Program-made: the position numbers and the translations under genes
Notes under the pieces: generated by a model
Told to the model about the DNA's origin: nothing
Databases searched by the model: none
The model's input: the letters and a program-made list of their open reading frames with translations, nothing else
Part shown: positions 8,297 to 16,389 of the stretch, in pieces
How the letters are laid out: each line of letters begins with the position of its first letter
Numbering within the stretch: position 1 is the stretch's first letter
Assembly (NCBI GenBank): GCA_038248655.1
Contig: JBBRXG010000003.1
Span: 16,162 to 80,161 of the forward strand
Reading direction: 5' to 3'
Source: DATBLE01 sp038248655
GTDB taxonomy: Bacteria > Actinomycetota > Thermoleophilia > Gaiellales > Gaiellaceae
DNA: 64,000 nucleotides

Positions 8297-9063
8297 ATCG
8301 TCGCGGTTCCGAGATAGGCGACGATGACGCGCTCGTCCGCCCGGACCTCCGCGGGGGACCCGTCGGCGATCGGGCGGCCGCGGTCGAGGACGATTACGCG
8401 CTCGGCGACGCTGCCGACGAACTGCATGTCGTGCTCGACGATGATCTGCGTCAACCCTCGCTCGCGCAGGTCGTGGAAGAGCCGGCCGAGCGTCTCCTTC
8501 TCGCCGGCGCGGAGACCGGCCACCGGCTCGTCCAGCAGGAGTAGCGAGGGGCGCTGCGCCAGCACACGGGCGACCGCGATCAACCGCAGCTGGCCGAGCG
8601 GCAGCGATCCGATCGGGTCCGCGGCGCGACTCTCGAGGCCGACGAGCTCGAGCGCCCGGAGCGCCGCCTCGTGGATCTCGCGCTCCTCGCGCCACTGCCA
8701 GGGCGGTCGCAGGATCCCCTCGACGAACCCGGCTCGGGTCCAGGCGTGGCAGCCGACCATCACCGCGGTGAGCACGTCCAGCTCCAGGGGCGCGCGGGTG
8801 ACCTGGAACACCGTGCCCAGCCCGTGGCGCGCGCGCTCGTGAGCCGGCCGGCCGGAGATGTCGCGCCCGCCGAGCAGGATTCGCCCCGCGTCCTGGTCGA
8901 GCGAGCCGGAGACGCAGTGCAACAGCGTCGACTTGCCGGCGCCGTTCGGGCCGATCAGGCAGGTGAGCGAGCCCGATTCGACCTCGAACGAGACGTCGTC
9001 GAGCGCGCGGACGGCGCCGAACGACTTCGAGATCCCCTCGAGGCGCAGCGCGGCCTCGGCCAT
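8293..9063 (-). CDS. livG: ABC transporter ATP-binding protein, LivG-type
   Basis: A 256-residue ATPase with Walker A GPNGAGKST, the LivG-type Q-loop region GTVFQVTRA, Walker B LLLLDEPVAGL and H-loop IIVEHD. Oddity: the C-loop signature reads LPLGQLRLI instead of LSGGQ. It is the first gene of the importer operon. TATATT sits 6 nt before the ATG, so the mRNA is probably leaderless. Confidence 0.88.
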   Translation of the reverse strand: MAEAALRLEGISKSFGAVRALDDVSFEVESGSLTCLIGPNGAGKSTLLHCVSGSLDQDAGRILLGGRDISGRPAHERARHGLGTVFQVTRAPLELDVLTAVMVGCHAWTRAGFVEGILRPPWQWREEREIHEAALRALELVGLESRAADPIGSLPLGQLRLIAVARVLAQRPSLLLLDEPVAGLRAGEKETLGRLFHDLRERGLTQIIVEHDMQFVGSVAERVIVLDRGRPIADGSPAEVRADERVIVAYLGTATI

Positions 9064-9069
9064 CCGGCG

Positions 9070-9077
9070 AATATATA
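9070..9077. promoter_or_regulatory. Palindromic TA-rich -10 between livG and the ligase gene
   Basis: AATATATA is the only AT-rich run in the 47-bp divergent gap. On the minus strand it gives TATATT 6 nt before the livG ATG (leaderless). On the plus strand TATATA could serve the ligase with a leader of about 27 nt containing GGAGAG. A shared promoter would let importer and CoA-ligase operons rise together. Confidence 0.5.
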
Positions 9078-9110
9078 AGCGGTGCCGGGGCCCTTCGAGC
9101 GGAGAGCGGC

Positions 9111-10370
9111 GTGATCTTCGAGCGCGAGCTCGAGACGCTGCCGCGCTCCGAGCTGCGCCGGCTCCAGTCGCACCGGCTCCGCCGGGTCGTCGCCTACGTG
9201 CGCGAGCGCGTCCCCTTCTACGCGAAGCGGCTCGAGGGGATCGACGTCCACTCGACCGACGATCTGCCGTTCGTCCCCTTCACGCGCAAGGCCGACCTGC
9301 GCGACCACTACCCCTTCGGCCTCTTCGCCGTGCCGATGAGCGAGGTCGTCCGCATCCACGTCTCCTCCGGTACGACCGGCCAGCCGACCGTCGTCGGCTA
9401 CACCCGCGGCGACGTCGACGTGTTCGCGCGCGTCAACGCCCGCTCGCTGGCGATGGCCGGGGCCGAGCCCGGGATGATCCTCCACAACGCGTACGGCTAC
9501 GGGCTCTTCACCGGCGGGCTCGGCCTCCACTACGGCGGCGAGCGCCTAGGCCTGGCGGTCGTCCCGATCTCCGGCGGCATGACCGAGCGCCAGCTGCTTC
9601 TGATCGAGCACTTCCGGCCGGACGTGCTCTGCGCGACGCCGAGCTACGCGCTGACGCTCGCGCACGAGCTTGCGACCCGCGGCGTCTCGCCCGAGGAGAT
9701 CTCGCTCCGCTTCGCCTGCCTCGGCGCGGAGCCGTGGACCGAGACGATCCGCGCCGCCGTCGACGAGGAGCTCGGCATCCGCTCGACCAACATCTACGGT
9801 CTGTCCGAGATCATCGGTCCCGGGATCTCGAACGAGTGCGTCGAGGAGCGAGACGGCTCCCACGTCAACGAGGACCACTTCTATCCGGAGATCGTCGACC
9901 CGGAGTCGGGCGAGCCGCTGGCGGAGGGCGAGGAGGGCGTGCTGGTCCTGACGACGCTGACGAAGGAGGCGCTGCCTCTGCTCCGCTACTGGACGGGCGA
10001 TGTGTGCTCGCTCTCGTCCGAGCCGTGCTCGTGCGGCCGCACGCTCCGGCGCATGAGCCTGATCAAGGGCCGGACGGACGACATGCTGATCGTCCGCGGC
10101 GTCAACGTCTACCCGTCCCAGGTCGAGGCGCTGCTCCCCGGCGTCCCCGGGTTGACGCCCGACTACCTGCTCGTCGTCACCCGCGAGGGGACGCTCGACG
10201 AGCTCGAGGTCCAGGTGGAGGGCTCCGGCCCGGCCGCCGCCGCCGAGCTCACGCGGCTGATCGGCGAGACGATCGGCTGCAGGGCGAGGGTCACGGTCGT
10301 CCCTCCGGGGACGTTGCCGCGCTCGGAGGGCGGGAAGGCGCAGCGGGTGCGCGACCTGCGCGAGCTGTGA
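9111..10370 (+). CDS. Phenylacetate-CoA ligase-like AMP-forming ligase
   Basis: A 419-residue member of the ANL superfamily, PaaK branch. Seen: P-loop-like SSGTTGQPTVVGYT (about 84-97), NAYGYGLFTGGLGLHYG, YGLSEIIGPG (about 225), the TGD/CSCGR region typical of PaaK, and the C-terminal hinge KGRTDDMLIVRGVNVYPSQVE cut here to its core GRTDDM. It should activate an aryl or arylacetic acid to its CoA thioester. It is first in a tightly overlapping rightward operon and divergent from the importer. Confidence 0.85.
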   Translation: MIFERELETLPRSELRRLQSHRLRRVVAYVRERVPFYAKRLEGIDVHSTDDLPFVPFTRKADLRDHYPFGLFAVPMSEVVRIHVSSGTTGQPTVVGYTRGDVDVFARVNARSLAMAGAEPGMILHNAYGYGLFTGGLGLHYGGERLGLAVVPISGGMTERQLLLIEHFRPDVLCATPSYALTLAHELATRGVSPEEISLRFACLGAEPWTETIRAAVDEELGIRSTNIYGLSEIIGPGISNECVEERDGSHVNEDHFYPEIVDPESGEPLAEGEEGVLVLTTLTKEALPLLRYWTGDVCSLSSEPCSCGRTLRRMSLIKGRTDDMLIVRGVNVYPSQVEALLPGVPGLTPDYLLVVTREGTLDELEVQVEGSGPAAAAELTRLIGETIGCRARVTVVPPGTLPRSEGGKAQRVRDLREL

Positions 10371-10777
10371 GGCCGATCCCGACCGGCTTCGAGGGCCGCG
10401 TCTCGATCGTCGTCACGAAGGAGATGACGGTCGATTTCGAGGAGCTGGGTCGCGTCCACCCGGTGTACGCCACGTACTGGCTCGCGAAGCACATGGAGGA
10501 AGCGGGCCGGAAGATCATCATCCCGTTCCTCGAGGACGGCGAGGAGGGGATCGGCAGCGCGGTCGCGGTCCGCCATCGCGCTCCGGCGTTCCCTGGTACG
10601 CGGATCGAGGTCGTCGCCGAGCACGAGCGGACGGAAGGCAACCGCGTCCATGTGCGCTGCCGCGCGCGGACGAGCGGCGGCAGGCTCGTCGGCGACGGCG
10701 AGACGGAGCAGACGATCCTGCCGGCCGGCCGGATCGAGGAGCTCCTGGCGGCGGCGAGACGGGAAGCGGGCGCATGA
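10367..10777 (+). CDS. Hotdog-fold thioesterase (FlK-like)
   Basis: A 136-residue protein. The segment EMTVDFEELGRVHPVYATYW and the later HRAPAFPGTRIEVVAEH match the fluoroacetyl-CoA-thioesterase-like hotdog family. It would hydrolyse dead-end acyl-CoAs or release CoA. The GTG overlaps the ligase stop (GTGA) and its own stop overlaps the next ATG (ATGA), so the start is well fixed by coupling. The substrate is unknown. Confidence 0.72.
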   Translation: MRPIPTGFEGRVSIVVTKEMTVDFEELGRVHPVYATYWLAKHMEEAGRKIIIPFLEDGEEGIGSAVAVRHRAPAFPGTRIEVVAEHERTEGNRVHVRCRARTSGGRLVGDGETEQTILPAGRIEELLAAARREAGA

Positions 10778-12336
10778 TCTCCCCCGAGCACACGGGCGAG
10801 GCGATGCGCGCCGCCGATCCCGGGCAGCGCACCCTGCCGGCGCTGCTCGAGCGCCAGTGCGAGCGCTTCGGCGACCGCCCGCTCCTCCGTGTCGGCGAGC
10901 GGAGCCTCGGCTTCCGGCTCGTCCGCGACTCCGCCGCCGCTCGAGCGGGCGCGCTCGCCGCAGCCGGGATCCGGCCCGGCGACCGGGTGGCCGTCTTCAG
11001 CGAGAACCGCTACGAGCCGCTCGAGCTCTGGCTGGGCTGCGCCTGGCTCGGAGCGATCTTCGTCCCGATCAACGCGGCGCTTCGCGGACGCCAGCTCGAG
11101 CACGTCCTGGCCGACTCGGACGCCCGCGTCATCGTCGTCGAGGAGGAGCTGCGCGGAGCGCTCGCCGCGGTCGCTCACCCCGACAGCCTCGAGCTGATCT
11201 GGGAGATCCCCGGCTCCTATCCCGTCCTCGGCCGGCCGGTCCCCCCGGCTCCGGCTCGTCCCGGCGACATCGCCGCGATCCTCTACACGTCGGGGACGAC
11301 CGGACCCTCGAAGGGGGTGCTCTGCCCGCACGCGCAGTGGTACTGGTGGGCTGCGCTGACCGGCGAGGTGCTCGGGATCGGCGCCGACGACGTGCTCTTC
11401 ACCTGTCTGCCGCTCTCCCACACGAACGCGCTGAACACCTTCTGGCAGGCGGTCCTCGCCGGCGCCGCCTACCACCTCGGGCCGCGGTTCTCCGCCTCGC
11501 GCTTCTGGAGTCGAGCCGCCGAGGCGGATGCGACCGTCACCTACCTGCTCGGCCCGATGGTCTCGATCCTGCTCAAGCAGCCTCCATCCTCCCTCGACCG
11601 CGCGCACCGTGTCCGCGTCGCGCTCGCCCCGGCCACCCCGCCGGAGCTGCACGAGCCGTTCCGCGAGCGGTTCGGCGTCGTCCTCGTCGATGCGTGGGGA
11701 TCGACGGAGACGAACATCGTCATCGCCAACAGGGCGGCCTCGCCGCGGCCCGGCACGCTCGGCCGCGTGCTGGCGCAGTTCGAGGCGCGCGTGGTCGACG
11801 ACGAGGACGCCGAGGTCCCGGACGGATCCCCCGGCGAGCTCGTCGTCCGCAGCCGCGAGCCGTTCGCGTTCTCGCTCGGGTACTTCGGCCTGCCGCAGGC
11901 GACCGTCGCCGCCTGGCGGAACCTCTGGTTCCACACCGGTGACCGCGTCGTCCGCGAGGCCGGGGGTGTCTACCGCTTCGTCGATCGCCAGAAGGACGTG
12001 ATTCGCCGGCGCGGCGAGAACATCTCCTCGTTCGAGGTCGAGCAGGTCCTCCACTCGCACCCGGACGTGACCGCGGCCGCGGTCGTCGCGGTCCCCTCCG
12101 AGCTCGGGGAGGACGAGGTGCTCGCGTGCGTCGTCGCCCGGCGGGGCACGGTCCTCGACCCGGCGGCGCTCGCCCGCTTCTGCGAGGGGCGGATCGCGCG
12201 GTTCGCGATCCCGCGCTACGTCGAGGTCGTCGACGCGCTTCCGCTCACGCCGAGCGGGAAGGTGGAGAAGTACCGCCTGCGCCGGCGAGGCATCCTCCCC
12301 TCGACCTGGGATCGCGAGCAGGCGGGGGCGGCGTGA
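10774..12336 (+). CDS. AMP-binding acyl-CoA synthetase
   Basis: A 520-residue class I adenylate-forming enzyme. Motifs: LYTSGTTGPSKGVLCPH (about 170-186), WGSTETN (A5), the TGD motif in WFHTGDRVVREAGG, hinge DRQKDVIRRRGENIS and catalytic Lys in TPSGKVEKY near the C-terminus. It converts a carboxylate to acyl-AMP and then acyl-CoA. It is the second CoA-activating enzyme in the same operon, suggesting two acids or two stages. Overlaps: ATGA upstream, GTGA downstream. Confidence 0.88.
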   Translation: MISPEHTGEAMRAADPGQRTLPALLERQCERFGDRPLLRVGERSLGFRLVRDSAAARAGALAAAGIRPGDRVAVFSENRYEPLELWLGCAWLGAIFVPINAALRGRQLEHVLADSDARVIVVEEELRGALAAVAHPDSLELIWEIPGSYPVLGRPVPPAPARPGDIAAILYTSGTTGPSKGVLCPHAQWYWWAALTGEVLGIGADDVLFTCLPLSHTNALNTFWQAVLAGAAYHLGPRFSASRFWSRAAEADATVTYLLGPMVSILLKQPPSSLDRAHRVRVALAPATPPELHEPFRERFGVVLVDAWGSTETNIVIANRAASPRPGTLGRVLAQFEARVVDDEDAEVPDGSPGELVVRSREPFAFSLGYFGLPQATVAAWRNLWFHTGDRVVREAGGVYRFVDRQKDVIRRRGENISSFEVEQVLHSHPDVTAAAVVAVPSELGEDEVLACVVARRGTVLDPAALARFCEGRIARFAIPRYVEVVDALPLTPSGKVEKYRLRRRGILPSTWDREQAGAA

Positions 12337-13460
12337 TCGCGGGGGCGGCGGAGACGCGCTACGCGCGCCGGCCGGGGCCGGAGACGACGCTGACGCTGCT
12401 CGCCGCCGCTGCCCGGGGCGCGCTCGGAGACGCGGGGTTCGAGCTGCGCGACGTCGACGGGCTCGCCGTTTCCTCGTTCACCCTCGCGCCCGACCACGCC
12501 GCCGACGTCGCCTGGCGGCTCGGGCTGCGCCTGCGTTGGCTGATGGAGGATACGAGCGGCGGGGCCTCCGGCCTGAACATGCTCCAGCACGCGACGCGGG
12601 CGGTCGAGGCAGGGGACGCGGAGGTCGTGCTCGTCCTCGCCGGCGACCGGTTCGGCGAGGGTGACTTCGGCCGCCTCGCCGCCGCGTACAACGGCGCGAC
12701 CCGCGACCACCTGGCGCCGATCCCCCACGGCGGGCCGAACGCGCTCTTCGCGCTCTTGACCCTGCGGCACATGCGGGCCGAGGGCCTCACCCGCGACACC
12801 TACGGCCGGCTCGTCGTCGCGCAACGCACGTGGGCGAGCTCGAATCCCGGCGCGCTTCACCGGCAGCCGCTCACGCTGCAGGACTACCTGGCCGCGCCGA
12901 CCGTGGTCGAGCCGCTCGGACTCTACGACTGCGTCCCGATCGTCTCGGGAGCGGATGCGGTCGTGGTCGCCGCGAGGCCCCGCCCGGGCTCCCCGCGGGT
13001 CGAGGTCAGCGCCCTCGTCGCGGCCTACAACCCCGATCACCAGGAGGGAGACGGACTGCGCACCGGGCTCGGCGAGGCGGCCCCGGCCCTCTGGGACAGC
13101 GCCGGGGTGGGTCCGGGGGACGTCGACGTCGCCGCCGTCTACGACGACTACCCGGCGATGGTGCTGATCCAGCTCGCCGACCTCGGGCTCGTCGAGAACG
13201 GAGACTCCGCCCGCTTCGTCGAAGAGGTGATCGCCACCCGCCGGCTGCCCGTGAACACCTCGGGCGGCCAACTCGCCGCCGGGCAGGCCGGCGCAGCGGG
13301 GGGCCTCCACGGCCTCGTCGAGGCGGTGCGACAGCTTCGCGGCCGGGCGGGCGAGCGCCAGGTCGAGGACGCTCGGGTCGCGCTCGTCACGGGCTACGGC
13401 ATGGTCGCCTACCGCTACGGCGCGTGCGCCAACGCAGCAGTGCTCCGGCGGCTGGAATGA
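12333..13460 (+). CDS. Thiolase-fold protein, lipid-transfer (SCP2/Ltp2-like) type
   Basis: A 375-residue thiolase-superfamily protein. The usual thiolase residues are absent: the nucleophile region reads EDTSGGASGLNML without Cys, and the NxHGG region reads PVNTSGGQLAAGQ with Ser for His. The segment VYDDYPAMVLIQLADLGL and the C-terminal GYGMVAYRYGACANAAV look like Ltp2-type retro-aldolases that pair with DUF35 proteins, and a DUF35 gene overlaps its stop. It may therefore cleave a beta-hydroxyacyl-CoA side chain by retro-aldol rather than thiolysis. Function inferred from pairing. Confidence 0.75.
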   Translation: MIAGAAETRYARRPGPETTLTLLAAAARGALGDAGFELRDVDGLAVSSFTLAPDHAADVAWRLGLRLRWLMEDTSGGASGLNMLQHATRAVEAGDAEVVLVLAGDRFGEGDFGRLAAAYNGATRDHLAPIPHGGPNALFALLTLRHMRAEGLTRDTYGRLVVAQRTWASSNPGALHRQPLTLQDYLAAPTVVEPLGLYDCVPIVSGADAVVVAARPRPGSPRVEVSALVAAYNPDHQEGDGLRTGLGEAAPALWDSAGVGPGDVDVAAVYDDYPAMVLIQLADLGLVENGDSARFVEEVIATRRLPVNTSGGQLAAGQAGAAGGLHGLVEAVRQLRGRAGERQVEDARVALVTGYGMVAYRYGACANAAVLRRLE

Positions 13461-13762
13461 CCGGCGTTCCCGTCTCCGTCTGCGCGCGCTGCCGGCGCGT
13501 GGTCTTCCCCGCGCGCGAGCTGTGCCCGGGCTGCGGATCTTCCCACTGGCATCGCGACGAGCGCTCGGCCGGTGTCGTCGAGGACGCGACGGTGGTCGAG
13601 CGGGCGCCCCGCGGGCTGCGGGCCGGCGCCCGAGTCGGAACGGTGCGCCTGGACGACGGCCCCCGTCTCGTCGCCCGCCTCGGGCCGGGGGCGGAGATCG
13701 GCGCCCGAGTGCGAGTCGTGATCGAGGAAGGTGCGCCGGTCGCGCTACGGTACCCCGTGTAA
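13457..13762 (+). CDS. DUF35 OB-fold / zinc-ribbon protein
   Basis: A 101-residue protein. The zinc ribbon is CARCRRVVFPARELCPGCG (C9, C12, C23, C26), followed by a beta-rich OB-fold (GRV-like strands around DATVVERAP, VGTVRLDDG and VRVVIEEG). DUF35 proteins bind thiolase-like partners and can present the acyl-CoA. The ATG overlaps the preceding stop (ATGA), which supports a complex with that protein. Confidence 0.82.
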   Translation: MTGVPVSVCARCRRVVFPARELCPGCGSSHWHRDERSAGVVEDATVVERAPRGLRAGARVGTVRLDDGPRLVARLGPGAEIGARVRVVIEEGAPVALRYPV

Positions 13763-13776
13763 GCGGAACCGCTCCG

Positions 13777-14724
13777 ATGGCCAAGCCCTTCGCCTCCAGC
13801 ACCGACCTCGAGCAGAAGCCCTCCACGCTCGAGGAGATCGCGGAGGGCGTGTACGCGTTCACGGCCGAGGGCGACCCGAACGTGGGCGCGGTGGTCGGCC
13901 CCGAGTCCGTCCTCTGCGTGGATGCGCGGGCGACGCCGACGGCGGCGGGCGAATGGCTCGCTGCGCTCCGCGAGCGCACCGAGAAGCCGGTCGAGCTCCT
14001 CGTGCTCACGCACTACCACGCCGTCCGGGTGCTCGGCGCCTCCGCCTTCGACGCCCGGCACATCGTCACGCATGCGAGCACGCACCGGTGGATCCGCGAC
14101 CGCGGCGCGCAGGATTGGGAGTCGGAGTACCGGCGGTTTCCGCGCCTGTTCGAGGACGCGACGTCGATTCCCGGGCTGACCGTGCCGGACCTGGTCTTCG
14201 CCGACCGGCTCACGGTCTTCCTCGGCAACCGGGAGGTCCAGCTCCGCTGGCTCGGCCGCGGCCACACGGCCGGCGACACGGTGGTCTGGTTGCCGGAGGA
14301 GCGCGTCCTCTTCGCCGGCGACCTCGTCGAGGCGCGGGCGGCGCCGTACATGGGCGACGCCTTCGTCGAGGACTGGCAGGCGGGCACGCTCGCCGGTATC
14401 GAAGCGCTCTCGCCCGAGGCGCTCGTGCCCGGACGCGGTCCGGCGCTCCGGGGCGACGAGGTCGGCCGCGCGATCGCCGAGACCGGCGAGTACCTGCAGG
14501 CGGTCTGGTCGACGGTTCGCGGCGCCCGCGAGCGGGGCGAGGGGCTGAAGGACGCGGCGGCGTCGGCGCGGGCCGCGCTCGAGCCTCGCTTCGGGGACTG
14601 GTGGATCTTCGAGCACTGCTTCCCGTTCAACGTCGCCCGCTGCTACGACGAGGCGGGCGGGGTCGAGCCGCGAGTCTGGACCGCCGAGCGGGACGCCGAG
14701 GTCTGGGCCGGGCTGCAGGGGTAG
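13777..14724 (+). CDS. Metallo-beta-lactamase-fold protein with altered metal motif
   Basis: A 315-residue MBL-fold protein. The first metal motif, normally HxHxDH, reads THYHAVRVLG, so Asp and the third His are replaced. The later ligand regions GRGHTAGDTVVW and FAGDLVEARAAPYMGD are present. It may bind one metal or none, so hydrolase activity is uncertain. It lies 14 nt after the DUF35 gene and 3 nt before the monooxygenase, so it belongs to the same operon. Related proteins beside aromatic hydroxylases are remembered but were not checked. Confidence 0.72.
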   Translation: MAKPFASSTDLEQKPSTLEEIAEGVYAFTAEGDPNVGAVVGPESVLCVDARATPTAAGEWLAALRERTEKPVELLVLTHYHAVRVLGASAFDARHIVTHASTHRWIRDRGAQDWESEYRRFPRLFEDATSIPGLTVPDLVFADRLTVFLGNREVQLRWLGRGHTAGDTVVWLPEERVLFAGDLVEARAAPYMGDAFVEDWQAGTLAGIEALSPEALVPGRGPALRGDEVGRAIAETGEYLQAVWSTVRGARERGEGLKDAAASARAALEPRFGDWWIFEHCFPFNVARCYDEAGGVEPRVWTAERDAEVWAGLQG

Positions 14725-14727
14725 GTC

Positions 14728-16149
14728 GTGGCCGAGCCGGTCGTGATCGTCGGGGCCGGTCCAGTGGGGACGACGCTCGCCCTCGAGCTCGCCCGCCACG
14801 ACGTCCGCACGATCGTCCTCGACCGCACGTCCGGACTCCAGCCGACCGGCTCGCGTGCGATCGTGCTCGCCCGGCACGCGATCGAGGCGTTCCGGCGGCT
14901 CGGCTGCGGCGCGGCGATCCTGCGGAAGGGAGTCGCCTTGACGCGAGCGCGGACGTACTTCCGCGACGTGGAGCTGTTCAGCGTCGAGTTCCCGCCGCCC
15001 GGGGCCGACGAGATCCCCCGGTTCCTCAACCTGCAGCAGACGTACACCGAGCGCTTCCTCCACGAGCGGGTGCGGGAGACGCCGCAGATCGACCTGCGCT
15101 GGCAGAGCGAGGTGATCGGCCTCGCCGACGACGGGCGCGGCGTCACCGTCACGCTTACCGACGGGACGCGGGTCCGCGGCTCGTACGCCGTCGGCTGCGA
15201 CGGAGCCCACGGCGTCGTCCGCAAGCTGATCGGGGTCGAGCTCGAAGGCAAGTCCTACGACGATCGTTTCCTGATCGCCGATATCCGGGCCGAGCTTCCG
15301 TTCCCGAGCGAACGGCGACTGTTCTTCGACCCGGCTGCCAACCGGGGCCGTCAGGTCCTCATCCACCCCCAGCCGGACGGCGAGTGGCGGATAGACTGGC
15401 AGGTCGCGGGCGAGACGGACGCCGAGCAGGAGCGCTCGTCGGGCCGGCTGGACGGACGGATTCGGGCGATCTTCGGCGACGCTCCGTACGAGCTCGTCTG
15501 GATCACCTCCTACCGCTTCCACGAGCGGCTCGCGAGCCGATTCCGCGTCGGCCGCGTGTTCCTCGCCGGCGACACCGCGCATCTGTTCGCGCCGTTCGGG
15601 GCGCGTGGCATGAACAGCGGCGTCGAGGACGCCGGCAACCTCGCCTGGAAGCTGGCCTACGTCCTGCGCGGCGACGCGCCCGAGTCGCTGCTCGAGTCGT
15701 ACGAGCGCGAGCGCCGGCAGGCGGCGACGCGGAACCTGAAGGTGACGAGCGCGACGATGCGCTTCATGGTCCCGCCCACGCGCGCCCACCGCCTGCTGCG
15801 CGACGCGATCCTGCGCGCGAGCGTCAGAAGCACGGTCGCGCGACGCTTCGTCGACGGCGGCAGGCTCGCCGAGCCGGCCCGGTACGGCGGTGGCGACAGC
15901 CTGGTCGGCCGGCTCGCCCCGGCAGGTCTGCGGGCGAGCCTGACGGGGGCGGCTTTCACCGTCGTCTGCATCGCGGCCGGCGCGCCAAGCGTCCGCGGCG
16001 TGGCGACGACCGAGCTCGAGGAGCTCGACGGCCTCCCGCCGCGGACGTGCCTGCTCGTCCGCCCGGACGGCTACGTCGCGGCACGGCTCGCCTCGCCCGA
16101 TGCGGCCGCGATCCGGGCCGCCCTCGCCGAGGCGCTGTCCCGAGGGTGA
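14728..16149 (+). CDS. FAD-dependent aromatic hydroxylase-like monooxygenase
   Basis: A 473-residue group A flavin monooxygenase (PheA/MhpA-like). Motifs: the Rossmann GAGPVGTTLALEL (about 9-21), the DG motif in VGCDGAHGVVRK (about 156), and the GD motif in FLAGDTAHLFAPFGARGMNS. A C-terminal thioredoxin-like tail is suggested by TCLLVRPDGYVAARL, as in MhpA/MhbM proteins. It should hydroxylate a phenolic ring with NAD(P)H and O2. It is the last gene of the catabolic operon, and the insertion sequence begins right after it. Confidence 0.87.
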   Translation: MAEPVVIVGAGPVGTTLALELARHDVRTIVLDRTSGLQPTGSRAIVLARHAIEAFRRLGCGAAILRKGVALTRARTYFRDVELFSVEFPPPGADEIPRFLNLQQTYTERFLHERVRETPQIDLRWQSEVIGLADDGRGVTVTLTDGTRVRGSYAVGCDGAHGVVRKLIGVELEGKSYDDRFLIADIRAELPFPSERRLFFDPAANRGRQVLIHPQPDGEWRIDWQVAGETDAEQERSSGRLDGRIRAIFGDAPYELVWITSYRFHERLASRFRVGRVFLAGDTAHLFAPFGARGMNSGVEDAGNLAWKLAYVLRGDAPESLLESYERERRQAATRNLKVTSATMRFMVPPTRAHRLLRDAILRASVRSTVARRFVDGGRLAEPARYGGGDSLVGRLAPAGLRASLTGAAFTVVCIAAGAPSVRGVATTELEELDGLPPRTCLLVRPDGYVAARLASPDAAAIRAALAEALSRG

Positions 16150-16162
16150 AGCGGGGGCGTAG

Positions 16163-16389
16163 CCGGTCAAAGTCCCTATGACCGGGGCCGGCCACCTGCG
16201 TGGGATGAAATGCTGGCGTGGTGGCCGCCGGGTGTGGTTGCCGACGCTTCTTGCAGCCTCGTGCGCGTTCAAAGTCTGGTGCGGGGGCCTTGAGGACCGT
16301 TGAGTGTCGCTGCGAGCACGAACCCCAGATTCCCGCTTCGCTCGGTCTTCCTCCCGGCGGCGAGCTACGACGACTGGGAGGTGAGCGTG
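16163..16389 (+). ncRNA. Candidate bridge RNA region of the IS110 element
   Basis: Two hairpins are visible upstream of the transposase. CCGGTCA (16163-16169) pairs with TGACCGG (16179-16185). CGGCCACC (16189-16196) pairs with GGTGGCCG (16220-16227) around a 23-nt internal loop. A further structured GC-rich stretch follows to about 16290. IS110-group elements encode a bridge RNA in this position, with loops that pair to target and donor DNA. The loop-to-target match was not tested. Confidence 0.4.
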
